Part shown: piece after piece, positions 6,917 to 15,632 of the stretch
How the letters are laid out: each line of letters opens with the position of its first letter
Numbering within the stretch: position 1 is the first letter of the stretch
From: Psychrobacillus psychrotolerans
Lineage (GTDB): Bacteria; Bacillota; Bacilli; Bacillales_A; Planococcaceae
Reading direction: 5' to 3'
Length of the DNA: 64,000 bases
NCBI RefSeq assembly: GCF_900115805.1
Contig: NZ_FOXU01000012.1
Location: 1 to 64,000, forward strand
Made by a program: the position numbers and the translations under genes
The notes under the pieces: generated by a model
Told to the model about the DNA's origin: nothing
What the model saw: the letters and a program-made list of their open reading frames with translations, nothing else
Database searches by the model: none

Positions 6917-7699
6917 CTATCCAACAAACTGTTTGATTAGCTCGTTAAATTTTTCTCGTTCTTCCCAGAAAAGCCCATGTCCACTATAGTGAAATGGAAC
7001 GAGATGCGAATTTTTTATGGCTTCGTTAAGCTCTTGAGCTTGTTTAAATGGCACAAGCTTGTCATGCACACCATGAACGATTAATGTAGGAACTGTTATT
7101 TTAGGAAGATCAGTATCAAGCTTTTCATCTCTTAAAGTGTTGATAATTGCTGCAGTGGACCATCCAGCTGCCTGTAGTCCTAATCCATTAAACCAATTAG
7201 AGAATGGGGCAGAAATATATTGAAAGAAAAAAGTATCTGTTACACCTTGCATCATTTTAGGTCGGTCGTTTAATGTTTCTGTAAGAAGTCGGTTCGCTGT
7301 TTCTTGTGTAAATCCAGTTGGAGCAGCGGCGTCTATTAGAATCAGTCTCGATAATCCGTAAGCATTGTGACGAGTCGCATATCGTATAGCGATTGCTCCT
7401 CCTGTAGAATGGCCAGCTAGAGTAAAGTTGGTTAACTGGAGTGATTTAACTACTGCATGGATGTCATCTGCTAGTCTGTCAAAGTTGTAACCATGGATTG
7501 GTCTATCTGACTTTCCAAAACCTCTCCAGTCAATACCTATACAGCGGTAGCCCATTGATGGGAGAACATCATACTGATATTCGAATTGTTCATGGTTTAA
7601 AGGCCAACCATGTAAAAATACAATTGTCTTGCTTGCACTAGGATTAATATCCTCTACAAATAAATTAACACCTTGTTCTACGTTTACAAAGTAACCCAC
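6917..7699 (-). CDS. Alpha/beta hydrolase, chloroperoxidase/esterase type
   Basis: 260 aa with a complete catalytic triad: nucleophile Ser in AGHSTGGAIA, Asp in VHGVHDKLVP and His in YSGHGLFWEE. The oxyanion strand LHGWPLN and the loop DWRGFGKSDRP are typical of non-heme haloperoxidase-like esterases. The substrate is unknown. The start is GTG with GGAGG 7 nt upstream. It is a single gene with no clear partner; on the other side lie a 21-bp repeat array and the proS T-box. Confidence 0.9.
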   Translation of the reverse strand: MGYFVNVEQGVNLFVEDINPSASKTIVFLHGWPLNHEQFEYQYDVLPSMGYRCIGIDWRGFGKSDRPIHGYNFDRLADDIHAVVKSLQLTNFTLAGHSTGGAIAIRYATRHNAYGLSRLILIDAAAPTGFTQETANRLLTETLNDRPKMMQGVTDTFFFQYISAPFSNWFNGLGLQAAGWSTAAIINTLRDEKLDTDLPKITVPTLIVHGVHDKLVPFKQAQELNEAIKNSHLVPFHYSGHGLFWEEREKFNELIKQFVG

Positions 7700-7759
7700 G
7701 CCAATTCCTCCATGAAAAAGTTTTATAGGTTAAGATACTCGAAAGTGTTTAAATGGGTG

Positions 7760-7843
7760 AATCGCAAGATACTAACCGCAAATCGCAAATTAGAATTTTT
7801 TAATCGCAAGTTCGCCTAAGATAATCGCAAGTTCCAAGGCTGC
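7760..7843. repeat. Intergenic array A: four 21-bp units
   Basis: The octamer AATCGCAA starts at 7760, 7781, 7802 and 7823, exactly 21 bp apart. Flanks of each unit are degenerate; units 3 and 4 share AATCGCAAGTTC. It lies in the gap before the proS leader. Similar period-21 arrays with other unit sequences occur at 26476 and 34132. Confidence 0.8.
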
Positions 7844-7914
7844 CTCTTTCATAAAAAAACATAAAATTATTAGCAGAGCTTTATTCACATTGTATTAAAG
7901 TAGGATATTTGGTA

Positions 7915-8163
7915 TATTATTAGTAATACAATCTACGAAGTGACCAAGTAAATGAGAATTGTGAAACAGAAAGTATAGCCAATGCTGAAAGCTATACCAC
8001 CGCTTCTTATTGAAACCTATCACGGAGATGTTATGTAAACATAACCGATTCGTTTTCGTTAACAAACGTTTAGAGGGCTTAAAATTTTTAAGCTAAACTA
8101 AGGTGGTACCACGTCTATTCAGCACAGAGACGTCCTTTTACGAGGATGACTTTGTGCTTTTTT
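7915..8163 (+). promoter_or_regulatory. Proline T-box leader of proS
   Basis: The conserved T-box core AAGGTGGTACCACG is at 8100-8113; the TGGT bulge (8104-8107) would pair with the ACCA end of uncharged tRNA. The stem I distal loop motif AATGCTGAAAG is at 7980. The codon CCT at 8016-8018, in GAAACCTATCAC, fits a proline specifier. An intrinsic terminator at 8121-8163 (AGCACAGAGACGTCC pairing with GGATGACTTTGTGCT, then T-run) follows. Uncharged tRNA-Pro should favour the antiterminator and switch on proS. Confidence 0.93.
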
Positions 8164-8189
8164 CATTGATGTAAATAGGAGGAATATAA

Positions 8190-9629
8190 ATGACAAATCA
8201 ACAGCAAAACGATTTTACTAAATGGTATATTGACACGATTCAGAAGGCAGATTTAATGGATTACACACCAGTTCGTGGGTGTATTGCTTTTAAACCAGAT
8301 GGCTTTGAAATTTGGGAGCATATTCAAGATGAGATGAACAGACGTTTTAAAGAAACAGGTCACCGTAATGCTTATTTCCCAATGCTAATTCCTGAATCTT
8401 TTTTCCAAAAAGAAAAGGATCATATTGAAGGGTTTGCGCCAGAATTACCATGGGTTACTGAGGCAGCTGGTGAAAAATTAGAAGAGCGTTTAGCATTACG
8501 CCCAACATCAGAAACAATGATTGGTCATTTGTATTCGAATTGGATTAAGAGTTATCGTGATCTGCCAGTTCTTATTAACCAATGGGCTAACGTTTTTCGT
8601 TGGGAAAAGAAAACACTTCCGTTTATCCGTACTTCTGAATTTTTATGGCAAGAAGGACATACAGCACACGTAGACGAGGAAGAGGCACGTCAGGAAACAA
8701 TGCAGATGCTTAACATCTATAAAGAGGTTGTAGAGGAGCTTTTAGCAATTCCAGTATATGATGGTCAAAAAACACCTTCCGAACGTTTTGCAGGAGCTGT
8801 AGATACCTATTCTATCGAAGCTATGATGAAAGATGGAAAAGCTGTTCAAGCTGGGACTTCTCATTACCTTGGAACAAAATTTGCGGAAGCATTTGATATC
8901 AAATACTTAAACAAAGAAAACAAGCATCAGCATGTGCATACAACATCTTGGGGAACATCTACTCGTTTAATCGGTTCAGTTATTATGGTACATGGTGATG
9001 AACAGGGTCTTGTATTACCTCCACGTGTTGCACCAACCCAAGTAGTGCTAATTCCTGTGGGTCCTTGGAAGAAGAACCCTGCTATTATGGAGAAACTAGA
9101 TGAGCTATACGCTGCATTGAAAGCAAAAGGTATCCGTGTTCGTCTTGATGATTCAGATCAATCTCCTGGTTATAAATTCAATGAATGGGAGCTTAAAGGT
9201 GTACCGGTTCGTATTGAATTAGGACCTCGTGATTTAGAGAACAATCAAGCGCTGATCAAAGTACGTGACCTGACAGAAAAAGAATCAGTAGAAATTGCTG
9301 TTATAGTAGAACGTATTGAAGAAGAGTTAACTACTATGCAAACACGTTTACTGGAGAAAGCTCGTGCATTCCGTGATGAGAATTCCCATACAAATGTAGA
9401 TTCTCTAGAGCAGTTAAAACAGCATCTTACGGATTCAACGGAAAATGGCACAATTCCTGGATGGATTCTTGCAGGATGGTGTGGGGAGGATGCTTGTGAA
9501 GAGAATGTGAAAAATGAAACGAAATTTACGACTCGTAATATTCCATTCAACCCACCAGCAGAAAAAGCAACATGTATTAACTGTGGGAAGGATTCGAAAC
9601 ATACTGTATGGTTCGGTCGTGCCTACTAA
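8190..9629 (+). CDS. proS: Prolyl-tRNA synthetase, archaeal/eukaryal type
   Basis: 479 aa charging tRNA-Pro with proline. This is the short form without the INS editing domain. Class II motif 2 is seen in NVFRWEKKTLPFIRTSEFLW, motif 3 near PPRVAPTQVV, and there is an anticodon-binding domain (about 285-400). The C-terminal zinc-binding domain has Cys in WCGEDACEE and CINCGK and ends in Tyr, as in archaeal-type enzymes. B. subtilis has only the longer bacterial type, about 560 aa, so this gene probably arrived by transfer or is a second ProRS. Control is by the T-box just upstream. GGAGG precedes the ATG. Confidence 0.96.
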   Translation: MTNQQQNDFTKWYIDTIQKADLMDYTPVRGCIAFKPDGFEIWEHIQDEMNRRFKETGHRNAYFPMLIPESFFQKEKDHIEGFAPELPWVTEAAGEKLEERLALRPTSETMIGHLYSNWIKSYRDLPVLINQWANVFRWEKKTLPFIRTSEFLWQEGHTAHVDEEEARQETMQMLNIYKEVVEELLAIPVYDGQKTPSERFAGAVDTYSIEAMMKDGKAVQAGTSHYLGTKFAEAFDIKYLNKENKHQHVHTTSWGTSTRLIGSVIMVHGDEQGLVLPPRVAPTQVVLIPVGPWKKNPAIMEKLDELYAALKAKGIRVRLDDSDQSPGYKFNEWELKGVPVRIELGPRDLENNQALIKVRDLTEKESVEIAVIVERIEEELTTMQTRLLEKARAFRDENSHTNVDSLEQLKQHLTDSTENGTIPGWILAGWCGEDACEENVKNETKFTTRNIPFNPPAEKATCINCGKDSKHTVWFGRAY

Positions 9630-9643
9630 AAAATAGTAGTGAT

Positions 9644-9677
9644 TAAAAAAAACAACCCTAAGTGGTTGTTTTTTTTG
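9644..9677. terminator. Bidirectional terminator between proS and the Ter operon
   Basis: AAAACAACC pairs with GGTTGTTTT around CTAAGT, with A-tract and T-tract on either side. It serves the convergent proS and terD-like genes. Confidence 0.9.
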
Positions 9678-9690
9678 ATGACGAAACATA

Positions 9691-10317
9691 TTATTTTGAT
9701 CCTGCTACCCAATTCATACCCCAGTTATACGCATGATCCATCTCTTTATGCCCCTTGAAGTATTCTACTAAGCGTTCAATTTTAAATGTCTCATTATTTA
9801 CATTTTCAATCATTGCGACTGCACACATTATTTGTCCATTACGATGTTCATCTAGCTTCACTTCAATAGCTGGGCCAGCCGGATATGTTAATGTAACAAC
9901 TCCATCTGCTTCTGCCCAATTGGCTACCCCTTGATAGATAAATGAATACACCAAAATTCTTTTTATATCTGTTATTTTATTTCCGTTAATTCTCAGGTTT
10001 TCTCCTCCTGATAGGGAACCAGTACGATCATCACCATCGAGTTCCATATAGGGTGCTTGCTTTAGTGTGCCAAAAGCGTTACCTAAAGCTTGTACGCAGC
10101 CTTTTTCGCCGTTATTTAATTCATATAAGCAACCTAGGTCTAAGTCTACACCTTTAGGTTTTCCACCGAGTAGGGAAGAAAGGAATCCAGTAGATTTTGC
10201 TTTAACTTGTTGATCCCATTGGAGATTTACTAAAATTTCTCCGATATTATTGTTGTTTTTAGTAAGATTAATGGACTGTCCCTTTTTCTTAAGCTCAATC
10301 TTGTTCAAATTTACCAT
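9691..10317 (-). CDS. TerD/TerA-domain stress protein
   Basis: 208 aa of the tellurite-resistance TerD superfamily, with closest resemblance to TerA. Seen in order: KIELKKKGQSINLTK, GVDLDLGCLYEL, GNAFGTLKQAPYMELDGDDR and GVANWAEADGVVTL. The aspartates are of the Ca-binding type described for TerD. The ending MDHAYNWGMNWVAGSK is typical of TerA. It is the last gene of a three-gene operon with an ATP-grasp enzyme and a B3/4-domain protein. ATG at 10317 is preferred; a TTG one codon earlier is possible. Role: stress-related metal or small-molecule handling, mechanism unknown. Confidence 0.88.
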   Translation of the reverse strand: MVNLNKIELKKKGQSINLTKNNNNIGEILVNLQWDQQVKAKSTGFLSSLLGGKPKGVDLDLGCLYELNNGEKGCVQALGNAFGTLKQAPYMELDGDDRTGSLSGGENLRINGNKITDIKRILVYSFIYQGVANWAEADGVVTLTYPAGPAIEVKLDEHRNGQIMCAVAMIENVNNETFKIERLVEYFKGHKEMDHAYNWGMNWVAGSK

Positions 10318-10356
10318 CAATAATCACTCCTTTTCTAATTTCACCATTTTGTCTAC

Positions 10357-11415
10357 TTAAACTAAAACCGAAGAATCTTCTGAAGATAGGATTACTGGCT
10401 GTTCTATGTGTGTTGCTTTCAAACCAAATTTAGGATAAAGAGGCTCCAACTGATTACCTAGCAATAGTTTAATAGCATAGTAGGGGAAATTGATATCTGC
10501 TAGACAGCTGATATGCAATCCACCACTCATACGGGGATTAATCTCTAGTAGCTTAGGAATACCGTCTTTGTATTTAACTTGGATATTAAATACATAAGGA
10601 ATTTTATATTGTATTGCCATTTTCTCTGCGATTTCGATTAAATCTTTGTTGTATTCAATTTCTCGAATACGTCCATTTCCTTTTTTCCTAGGTATTGCGG
10701 TAAGTAGTGTTCCGTCTGCATCAGCTAAACAGTCTATACTATACTCATAGCCATCCAAATATTCCAAAACCATTAAGTCCGGGAAATGCTCCTGCGTTTG
10801 TAAAATTCTAAGAGCAGTTTCATATGAAATTTTTTGAGAAGAAGCAGTATTGAATATAAAAGGAATCGTATCTGCATCATTATCTATAATTCGGAATCCG
10901 CTTGCTCCTTCTCCAATGACCGGTTTAATGCATAGTTTCGTATTATCCTTACTTAATTGTTCATAGGCTACTTTAAATTCCTGAGCATTGTTAACAATTT
11001 GATAGGATGGAATAGTAACGATAAAGTTACCTTCCTTTTCTTGGTTTTGTAAAGATTGATACATCGCTGCTTTGTTATCTACCATGGCCATTAAATCACC
11101 ATCCGGACAAACCAACACTGACACACCGATGTCTTCGAACTTTTCTAAGTGCCGAGATATAAGCACGTTTTCTTTTCGTGGAACAAATATATGAATCTGA
11201 TTTTGTATACAATAGTCTAAGCAAAACTGTATATAATCCTCGCCCTCAATATCTGGCTCTGTACTAAACACATCACAATAATTGAAATATACAGTGTCAG
11301 AATTAGGATGTGTTCCATGAATGATAAATTCTTGTTGATCGGGATTATGACGTATCAACTCCATGTAGTGTGAAACAGTTGAAAACCATCTATTAAACCA
11401 AATATTGAGGACCAT
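10357..11415 (-). CDS. ATP-grasp ligase of the Ter operon
   Basis: 352 aa with an ATP-grasp fold. The nucleotide-binding loop is in CIKPVIGEGASGFRI, the hinge in VLEYLDGYEYSIDC, and the Mg ligands Glu and Asn in LLEINPRMSGG. It resembles carbamoyl-phosphate-synthase-like or peptide-ligase ATP-grasp proteins; substrate unknown. The start codon overlaps the stop of the upstream B3/4 gene by one base (TAATG), so translation is probably coupled. ATP-grasp enzymes are recurrent partners of TerD proteins, where a role in making a modified metabolite has been proposed. Confidence 0.85.
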   Translation of the reverse strand: MVLNIWFNRWFSTVSHYMELIRHNPDQQEFIIHGTHPNSDTVYFNYCDVFSTEPDIEGEDYIQFCLDYCIQNQIHIFVPRKENVLISRHLEKFEDIGVSVLVCPDGDLMAMVDNKAAMYQSLQNQEKEGNFIVTIPSYQIVNNAQEFKVAYEQLSKDNTKLCIKPVIGEGASGFRIIDNDADTIPFIFNTASSQKISYETALRILQTQEHFPDLMVLEYLDGYEYSIDCLADADGTLLTAIPRKKGNGRIREIEYNKDLIEIAEKMAIQYKIPYVFNIQVKYKDGIPKLLEINPRMSGGLHISCLADINFPYYAIKLLLGNQLEPLYPKFGLKATHIEQPVILSSEDSSVLV

Positions 11416-12110
11416 TATAATTCTCCTTTGCTCGTATGAAAGTTTGTATTTAAAATATTTGTTTTAAAATCACCGCCATGTATTTGAGTAAACATGGAAG
11501 CCATAGATTCAAGTAATTTCTTACTTTCCTCTATCTTTAAGGAAGGACGTAGAAATACTATTTGTAATGCTTCTGTAGTATCTTCTGTTACAGCTGTTCG
11601 TGCAGAGTCTACAAATGGACTTCCAAATGGCCCTGCCTCATCCTGTAGAGTTATAATATTTTTTAATGTATTATCTCTGCCATTTAACCCGACATAAGTT
11701 GTTTCTTCGGTTCCAATAGTGATGTTTGTTTCACCTTGAATTTTCGCCACATCATATATACCCATTGGAATTTCATATTGCATAGAGAAGAAGTTGTTTA
11801 AATCTACAGCAGAATGCATGGGTGTGATATAATTTTGTTTTGCAATCCTTCTATACATAGCTTCCATTGAAGGACGGTACCGATTAGGATCTGCTCCGAA
11901 CTTTTTCCAGAGAGCTCTCCATTCTTTAATCCCCGCGAAATCATTTACGGGCTTGTCGTCCATTTCAAAGAAAAGTTGCTCTTGAAATAATTGAAGTCGT
12001 CCTTTAAGCATTTGGGGTGAGGAAGTAACAATAATTTTGGTATAATGAATAATGCCTATTTTAAATGAGGGCTCTATTTCAGTAATTGAATCATCCAATT
12101 TTACTAACAT
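11415..12110 (-). CDS. B3/4 tRNA-binding-domain protein of the Ter operon
   Basis: 231 aa. It holds a stand-alone B3/B4 domain as found in the PheRS beta chain: IKEWRALWKKFGADPNRYRP, AVDLNNFFSMQYEIPMGIYD and TYVGLNGR. Such free-standing proteins are thought to bind or edit amino-acyl substrates; the actual function is unknown. The ATG at 12110 follows AAGGATGG; longer in-frame starts to 12164 would run into the divergent queG leader. First gene of the operon. The ATP-grasp plus B3/4 pair hints at an amino-acid or nucleotide ligation step. Confidence 0.82.
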   Translation of the reverse strand: MLVKLDDSITEIEPSFKIGIIHYTKIIVTSSPQMLKGRLQLFQEQLFFEMDDKPVNDFAGIKEWRALWKKFGADPNRYRPSMEAMYRRIAKQNYITPMHSAVDLNNFFSMQYEIPMGIYDVAKIQGETNITIGTEETTYVGLNGRDNTLKNIITLQDEAGPFGSPFVDSARTAVTEDTTEALQIVFLRPSLKIEESKKLLESMASMFTQIHGGDFKTNILNTNFHTSKGEL

Positions 12111-12166
12111 ATCAACCATCCTTACAATTATTTTTCTTAAGTGTAGCATAAGAAAGGAGAACATTT

Positions 12167-13306
12167 GTGAATATCATTCAGTTTCAAGAAAACCTCATAG
12201 ATTATGCAGCATCCATTGGAATTGACAAAATTGGATTTACTTCTGTTTCTCCATTTCATGAATTAAAAAATAGATTAATCCGACAGCAGGAGTTAGGGTA
12301 TGCCTCTGGATTCGAAGAACCTGATATTGAGAAAAGAGTGCATCCTGAAAACTTGTCAGAAGAAGCTAGTAGTATTATATCTATTGCAATTGCGTATCCT
12401 TCAAAAATGAAAGATGCTCCTCAAAGTGTGAAAGGTGCAAGACGAGGAATCTTCGCACGTGCATCATGGGGTATAGATTATCATACAGTTTTACGTGAAA
12501 AGTTAGCACTGTTAGAATTATATATTTTATCGCATATTCCAGATGCTAAATTGCGTTCAATGGTAGATACGGGAGAACTTTCGGATCGTGCCGTAGCAGA
12601 GCGCGCCGGAATAGGATGGAGTGCAAAAAACTGCGCTATTATTACTCCTGAGTTTGGTTCTTATGTCTATTTAGGAGAAATGATTACGTCAATTCCTTTT
12701 GAGTCTAGTGAGCAGATGGAGGACCAATGTGGTGATTGTCGGTTATGCTTAGATGTTTGTCCAACAGGAGCCTTAATAGAAGGTGGTCAGCTAAATGCCC
12801 AACGCTGTATTGCTTTTATAACCCAAACGAAAACAATGGTTCCAGATGAATTTCGAGCAAAAATTGGCAATCGCATATATGGTTGTGATACATGCCAAAC
12901 AGTTTGTCCAAAAAACAAAGGCAAAGCCAATCTTCACCAAGAATCGTTTAAGCCAGAGCCTGAGTTAGTGAAACCTTTGCTACTACCTTTACTTAAAATG
13001 ACGAATCGCACATTTAAAGAAACATATGGTCATATGTCCGGTGCTTGGCGAGGGAAGAATCCAATTCAGCGAAATGCTATAATTGCATTAGCTCATTTTA
13101 AAGAGCAGGCAGCTGTTCCAACACTGATAGATTTAATGCAACATGATGCTAGACCAGTCATCCGTGGTACAGCAGCATGGGCAATAGGTAAAATAAATAC
13201 ACAAGAAGGCTTGCTAGCCCTTCAAGAGGCTGAACAAAGTGAACAAGTGGATGAAGTTTTAGAAGAGATTCGAAAAGGGTTAGAATATTATACAGTAGAG
13301 AATTAG
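12167..13306 (+). CDS. queG: Epoxyqueuosine reductase
   Basis: 379 aa catalysing the last step of queuosine synthesis at tRNA wobble position 34. Two 4Fe-4S ferredoxin-like clusters are visible (CGDCRLCLDVCP with C of QRCIAF, and CDTCQTVCP). The N-terminal cobalamin-binding domain includes GARRGIFARASWGIDYH and DRAVAERAGIGW. A HEAT-like repeat at the C-terminus (PTLIDLMQHDARPVIRG) fits QueG. The start is GTG with AAAGGAG 7 nt upstream. It is followed within a few bases by trmL, another wobble-modifying enzyme, as in B. subtilis yhbA-cspR. Confidence 0.95.
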   Translation: MNIIQFQENLIDYAASIGIDKIGFTSVSPFHELKNRLIRQQELGYASGFEEPDIEKRVHPENLSEEASSIISIAIAYPSKMKDAPQSVKGARRGIFARASWGIDYHTVLREKLALLELYILSHIPDAKLRSMVDTGELSDRAVAERAGIGWSAKNCAIITPEFGSYVYLGEMITSIPFESSEQMEDQCGDCRLCLDVCPTGALIEGGQLNAQRCIAFITQTKTMVPDEFRAKIGNRIYGCDTCQTVCPKNKGKANLHQESFKPEPELVKPLLLPLLKMTNRTFKETYGHMSGAWRGKNPIQRNAIIALAHFKEQAAVPTLIDLMQHDARPVIRGTAAWAIGKINTQEGLLALQEAEQSEQVDEVLEEIRKGLEYYTVEN

Positions 13307-13318
13307 GAAGTGGAATAT

Positions 13319-13792
13319 TTGAGTATTAATGTTGTTTTATATCAACCAGAAATACCTGCTAATACAGGGAATATAGCTAGAACTTGTGCCGGAACAGATG
13401 TTAAATTACATTTAATCCGACCTTTAGGATTCTCCACAGATGATAAGATGCTAAAGCGAGCAGGGTTAGATTATTGGGAACATGTAGATATTACTTATTA
13501 TGATGGTCTTGATGAGTTTTTTGCAGCACATCCATCTGGCGAATACTATTTAATTACAAAGTTTGGGGCTAAGCCACATACTACATTTGATTTTAGTGAT
13601 ACGGAGAAGGATCATTTCTTTATTTTTGGACGTGAAACAAAAGGGTTGCCAAGAGAGTTTATCGATGCACATCCTGATCGTGCATTGAGAATTCCTATGA
13701 ACGATAATATTCGTTCGTTAAATTTATCTAATACAGCAGCCATTCTAGTTTACGAGGCATTACGTCAGCAAAACTATCCAAACTTGCACTAA
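13319..13792 (+). CDS. trmL: tRNA (cytidine/uridine-34 2'-O)-methyltransferase
   Basis: 157 aa of the SPOUT superfamily, TrmL/CspR branch. Hallmarks are VVLYQPEIPANTGNIARTCA at the N-terminus and the knot motifs FFIFGRETKGLP and IPMNDNIRSLNLSNTAAI. It methylates the ribose of the wobble base in tRNA-Leu species. The TTG at 13319 has AGGAAG 8 nt upstream and gives the family's usual N-terminus; a GTG at 13310 is the alternative. Cotranscribed with queG. Confidence 0.95.
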   Translation: MSINVVLYQPEIPANTGNIARTCAGTDVKLHLIRPLGFSTDDKMLKRAGLDYWEHVDITYYDGLDEFFAAHPSGEYYLITKFGAKPHTTFDFSDTEKDHFFIFGRETKGLPREFIDAHPDRALRIPMNDNIRSLNLSNTAAILVYEALRQQNYPNLH

Positions 13793-13825
13793 GAAGAGCT
13801 AGGTATCATGATTGGGTTCACTAAA

Positions 13826-13861
13826 AAAACGGACGAGGTCATAAATGACTCGTCCGTTTTA
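13826..13861. terminator. Terminator between trmL and the small convergent gene
   Basis: AAACGGACGAG pairs with CTCGTCCGTTT around GTCATAAATGA. A-tract and T-tract on either side suit both directions. Confidence 0.88.
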
Positions 13862-13869
13862 ACAATAGA

Positions 13870-13965
13870 TTATTTTTCAGATGCACCTGGTTTGTCATCG
13901 TATCCTGCTGTGAAAATTGCCACAAGGAACGAAATACTAACACCAAGAATAAGGATTAGTTTCAT
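13870..13965 (-). CDS. 31-aa single-pass membrane peptide
   Basis: A short ORF with an ideal ribosome binding site (AGGAGG, 8 nt before ATG) and its own terminator. The product begins MKLILILGVSISFLVAIFTA, one hydrophobic segment, followed by a charged tail GYDDKPGASEK. It is too short for most gene finders. Function unknown; small membrane peptides of this type often modulate larger membrane proteins, but nothing here names a partner. Confidence 0.75.
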   Translation of the reverse strand: MKLILILGVSISFLVAIFTAGYDDKPGASEK

Positions 13966-14122
13966 ATGGAGTGCCTCCTCTATAGTATTCTGCACCTAGT
14001 ATACCCTAATTTGTTTGAAAAAGAAATATTTCAAAAAAACGAAATTTGACAAAAATCGTTCATTTGAATGTTGCAACCTTTCGAATATTCTACTAACATA
14101 AAGAAAAGGAGTGATTTTTGAT

Positions 14123-14305
14123 ATGAACGAATTCAAAAATGGTCCAGAGAACGGTTCAATGGCAACAAACATGGAAGAAGTAAAGCAGTTAGGAAAACAG
14201 ATGGATAGAATGAGAGACAACAAAGAGCTAGAAGAAGATAATCGTGTGTCCGATCCAGCTCAATCCGAAGATACATCTTCCATGAAGAAAAGAGAAAACG
14301 ACTGA
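14123..14305 (+). CDS. Small acidic hypothetical protein
   Basis: 60 aa, highly charged and hydrophilic, with no membrane segment (MEEVKQLGKQMDRMRDNKEL). It is probably disordered or helical. AAAGGAG precedes the ATG at 14123 by 11 nt; the earlier GTG at 14111 overlaps that site. The terminator stem overlaps its stop codon. I do not recognise the family. Confidence 0.7.
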   Translation: MNEFKNGPENGSMATNMEEVKQLGKQMDRMRDNKELEEDNRVSDPAQSEDTSSMKKREND

Positions 14306-14322
14306 GTAACTCAGTCGTTTTC
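14295..14322 (+). terminator. Terminator overlapping the stop of the 60-aa gene
   Basis: A perfect inverted repeat AAAACGACTGAG / CTCAGTCGTTTT with a 3-4 nt loop. The TGA stop lies within the 5' arm. Confidence 0.88.
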
Positions 14323-14344
14323 CTCCTAAGAAAGGATGAGAACT

Positions 14345-15175
14345 ATGGCTTTAAATATACATTCAACGAAAAAGTTATCAAATGGAATTGAGATGCCTAG
14401 ATTAGGATTAGGTGTTTATAAAATGACTGAACCTGATATGGCAATTCAAGCAATGACAGCTGCTCTAGATTATGGCTATCGTCATATTGATACCGCAAGT
14501 TTATATGCCAACGAAAAAGAAGTGGGCGAAGCAGTTCGAGCATCAAATGTTCCACGCAAAGATATATTCATTACTACAAAGGTGTGGAATACAGATCAAG
14601 GCTATGATCAAACTCTCAGAGCATTTGAAAAGTCTTTAAAGCTCTTAGAGATGGATTACGTAGATTTATATTTAACGCATTGGCCAATTACAGAAACTTT
14701 TGTAGATACATATCGAGCAATAGAACGGTTATATGATGAGAAGCTAATTCGAGCTACTGGTGTTGCCAATCATCATCAGCATCATTTGGAGGCTATTTCT
14801 GTTAAAGCAAACGTTAAACCAATGGTTAACCAAATTGAATGTCATCCACGCCTTACGCAGTTTGATCTACGTGAGTATTGTGCAGAACAAGAAATCGCGA
14901 TAACTTCGTGGTCTCCACTTGCAAGAGGACGAATATTAGAGGAGCCAACATTACAACGTATTAGTAACAAATATGGTAAGTCTACTGCTCAAACCATTAT
15001 AAGATGGCACCTGCAACATGATTTGATCGTCATTCCTAAGTCAGAAAATCCATCTAGAATTGCCGAAAATATGGATGTATATGATTTTGAGTTATCATTC
15101 GAGGACATGAAAAATATAGATGCACTTAACTTAAATGAGCGTACTGGTAAAGATCCAGATAACTTTAGTTTTTAA
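14345..15175 (+). CDS. Aldo/keto reductase
   Basis: 276 aa, a (beta/alpha)8 NADPH-dependent oxidoreductase. The catalytic tetrad is visible: Asp and Tyr in DTASLYANE, Lys in TTKVWN and His in LTHWP. The NADPH phosphate-binding end is VIPKSENPSRIAEN. Closest in type to B. subtilis YvgN/YtbE (glyoxal/methylglyoxal reductases); substrate uncertain. ATG at 14345 is preferred because AAAGGA is 10 nt upstream, whereas ATG 14336 directly abuts it. Monocistronic, with terminators on both sides. Confidence 0.93.
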   Translation: MALNIHSTKKLSNGIEMPRLGLGVYKMTEPDMAIQAMTAALDYGYRHIDTASLYANEKEVGEAVRASNVPRKDIFITTKVWNTDQGYDQTLRAFEKSLKLLEMDYVDLYLTHWPITETFVDTYRAIERLYDEKLIRATGVANHHQHHLEAISVKANVKPMVNQIECHPRLTQFDLREYCAEQEIAITSWSPLARGRILEEPTLQRISNKYGKSTAQTIIRWHLQHDLIVIPKSENPSRIAENMDVYDFELSFEDMKNIDALNLNERTGKDPDNFSF

Positions 15176-15197
15176 TAAGGTGATTTAAGTAATATTG

Positions 15198-15243
15198 CAC
15201 GATAGTATCTCTCCTGATTTGGAAGAGAAACTATCGTGTTTTT
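15198..15243 (+). terminator. Terminator of the aldo/keto reductase gene
   Basis: CACGATAGT pairs with ACTATCGTG, with a second stem TCTC/GAGA inside, followed by five T. Confidence 0.88.
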
Positions 15244-15337
15244 ATTTATATTGGAAAATATTACGAAATAATGAAACCTATTACATATTTAAGCGTATTA
15301 GTAATAATACATGAATAAATATTAGATGAGGTCAATA

Positions 15338-15613
15338 ATGAATATATTTTTTGAAAAGACTTACAAAAAAAGTAGTAAGCCGTTCCTAATATTAAAGATG
15401 CTATTGATAAGTTTGATGATTGCAATGCTAATAATGACCATATGGAATAATTTAGATATTTTTTATGTGAGATTAGTATTCATATTAGCAGGGATTAACT
15501 TTTTGGTAGATGCTATAGAAAGTTATCTTCAAAAAGAAAATAAAAAAGTGATAATAAGAGAAGTAGTGTTAGGGACTGTGCATATATTATTTGCTTTAAT
15601 CCTTAAGTGGTGA
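15338..15613 (+). CDS. Hypothetical membrane protein
   Basis: 91 aa with about three hydrophobic segments (FLILKMLLISLMIAMLIM, VRLVFILAGINFLV, VVLGTVHILFALIL) and a short charged loop. The ATG at 15338 has GAGG about 6 nt upstream; an ATG at 15326 overlaps that site. It begins a run of closely spaced genes reaching to the MutS-like gene. Family not recognised. Confidence 0.75.
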   Translation: MNIFFEKTYKKSSKPFLILKMLLISLMIAMLIMTIWNNLDIFYVRLVFILAGINFLVDAIESYLQKENKKVIIREVVLGTVHILFALILKW

Positions 15614-15632
15614 GTGTTAGGAGGAGACTTTA

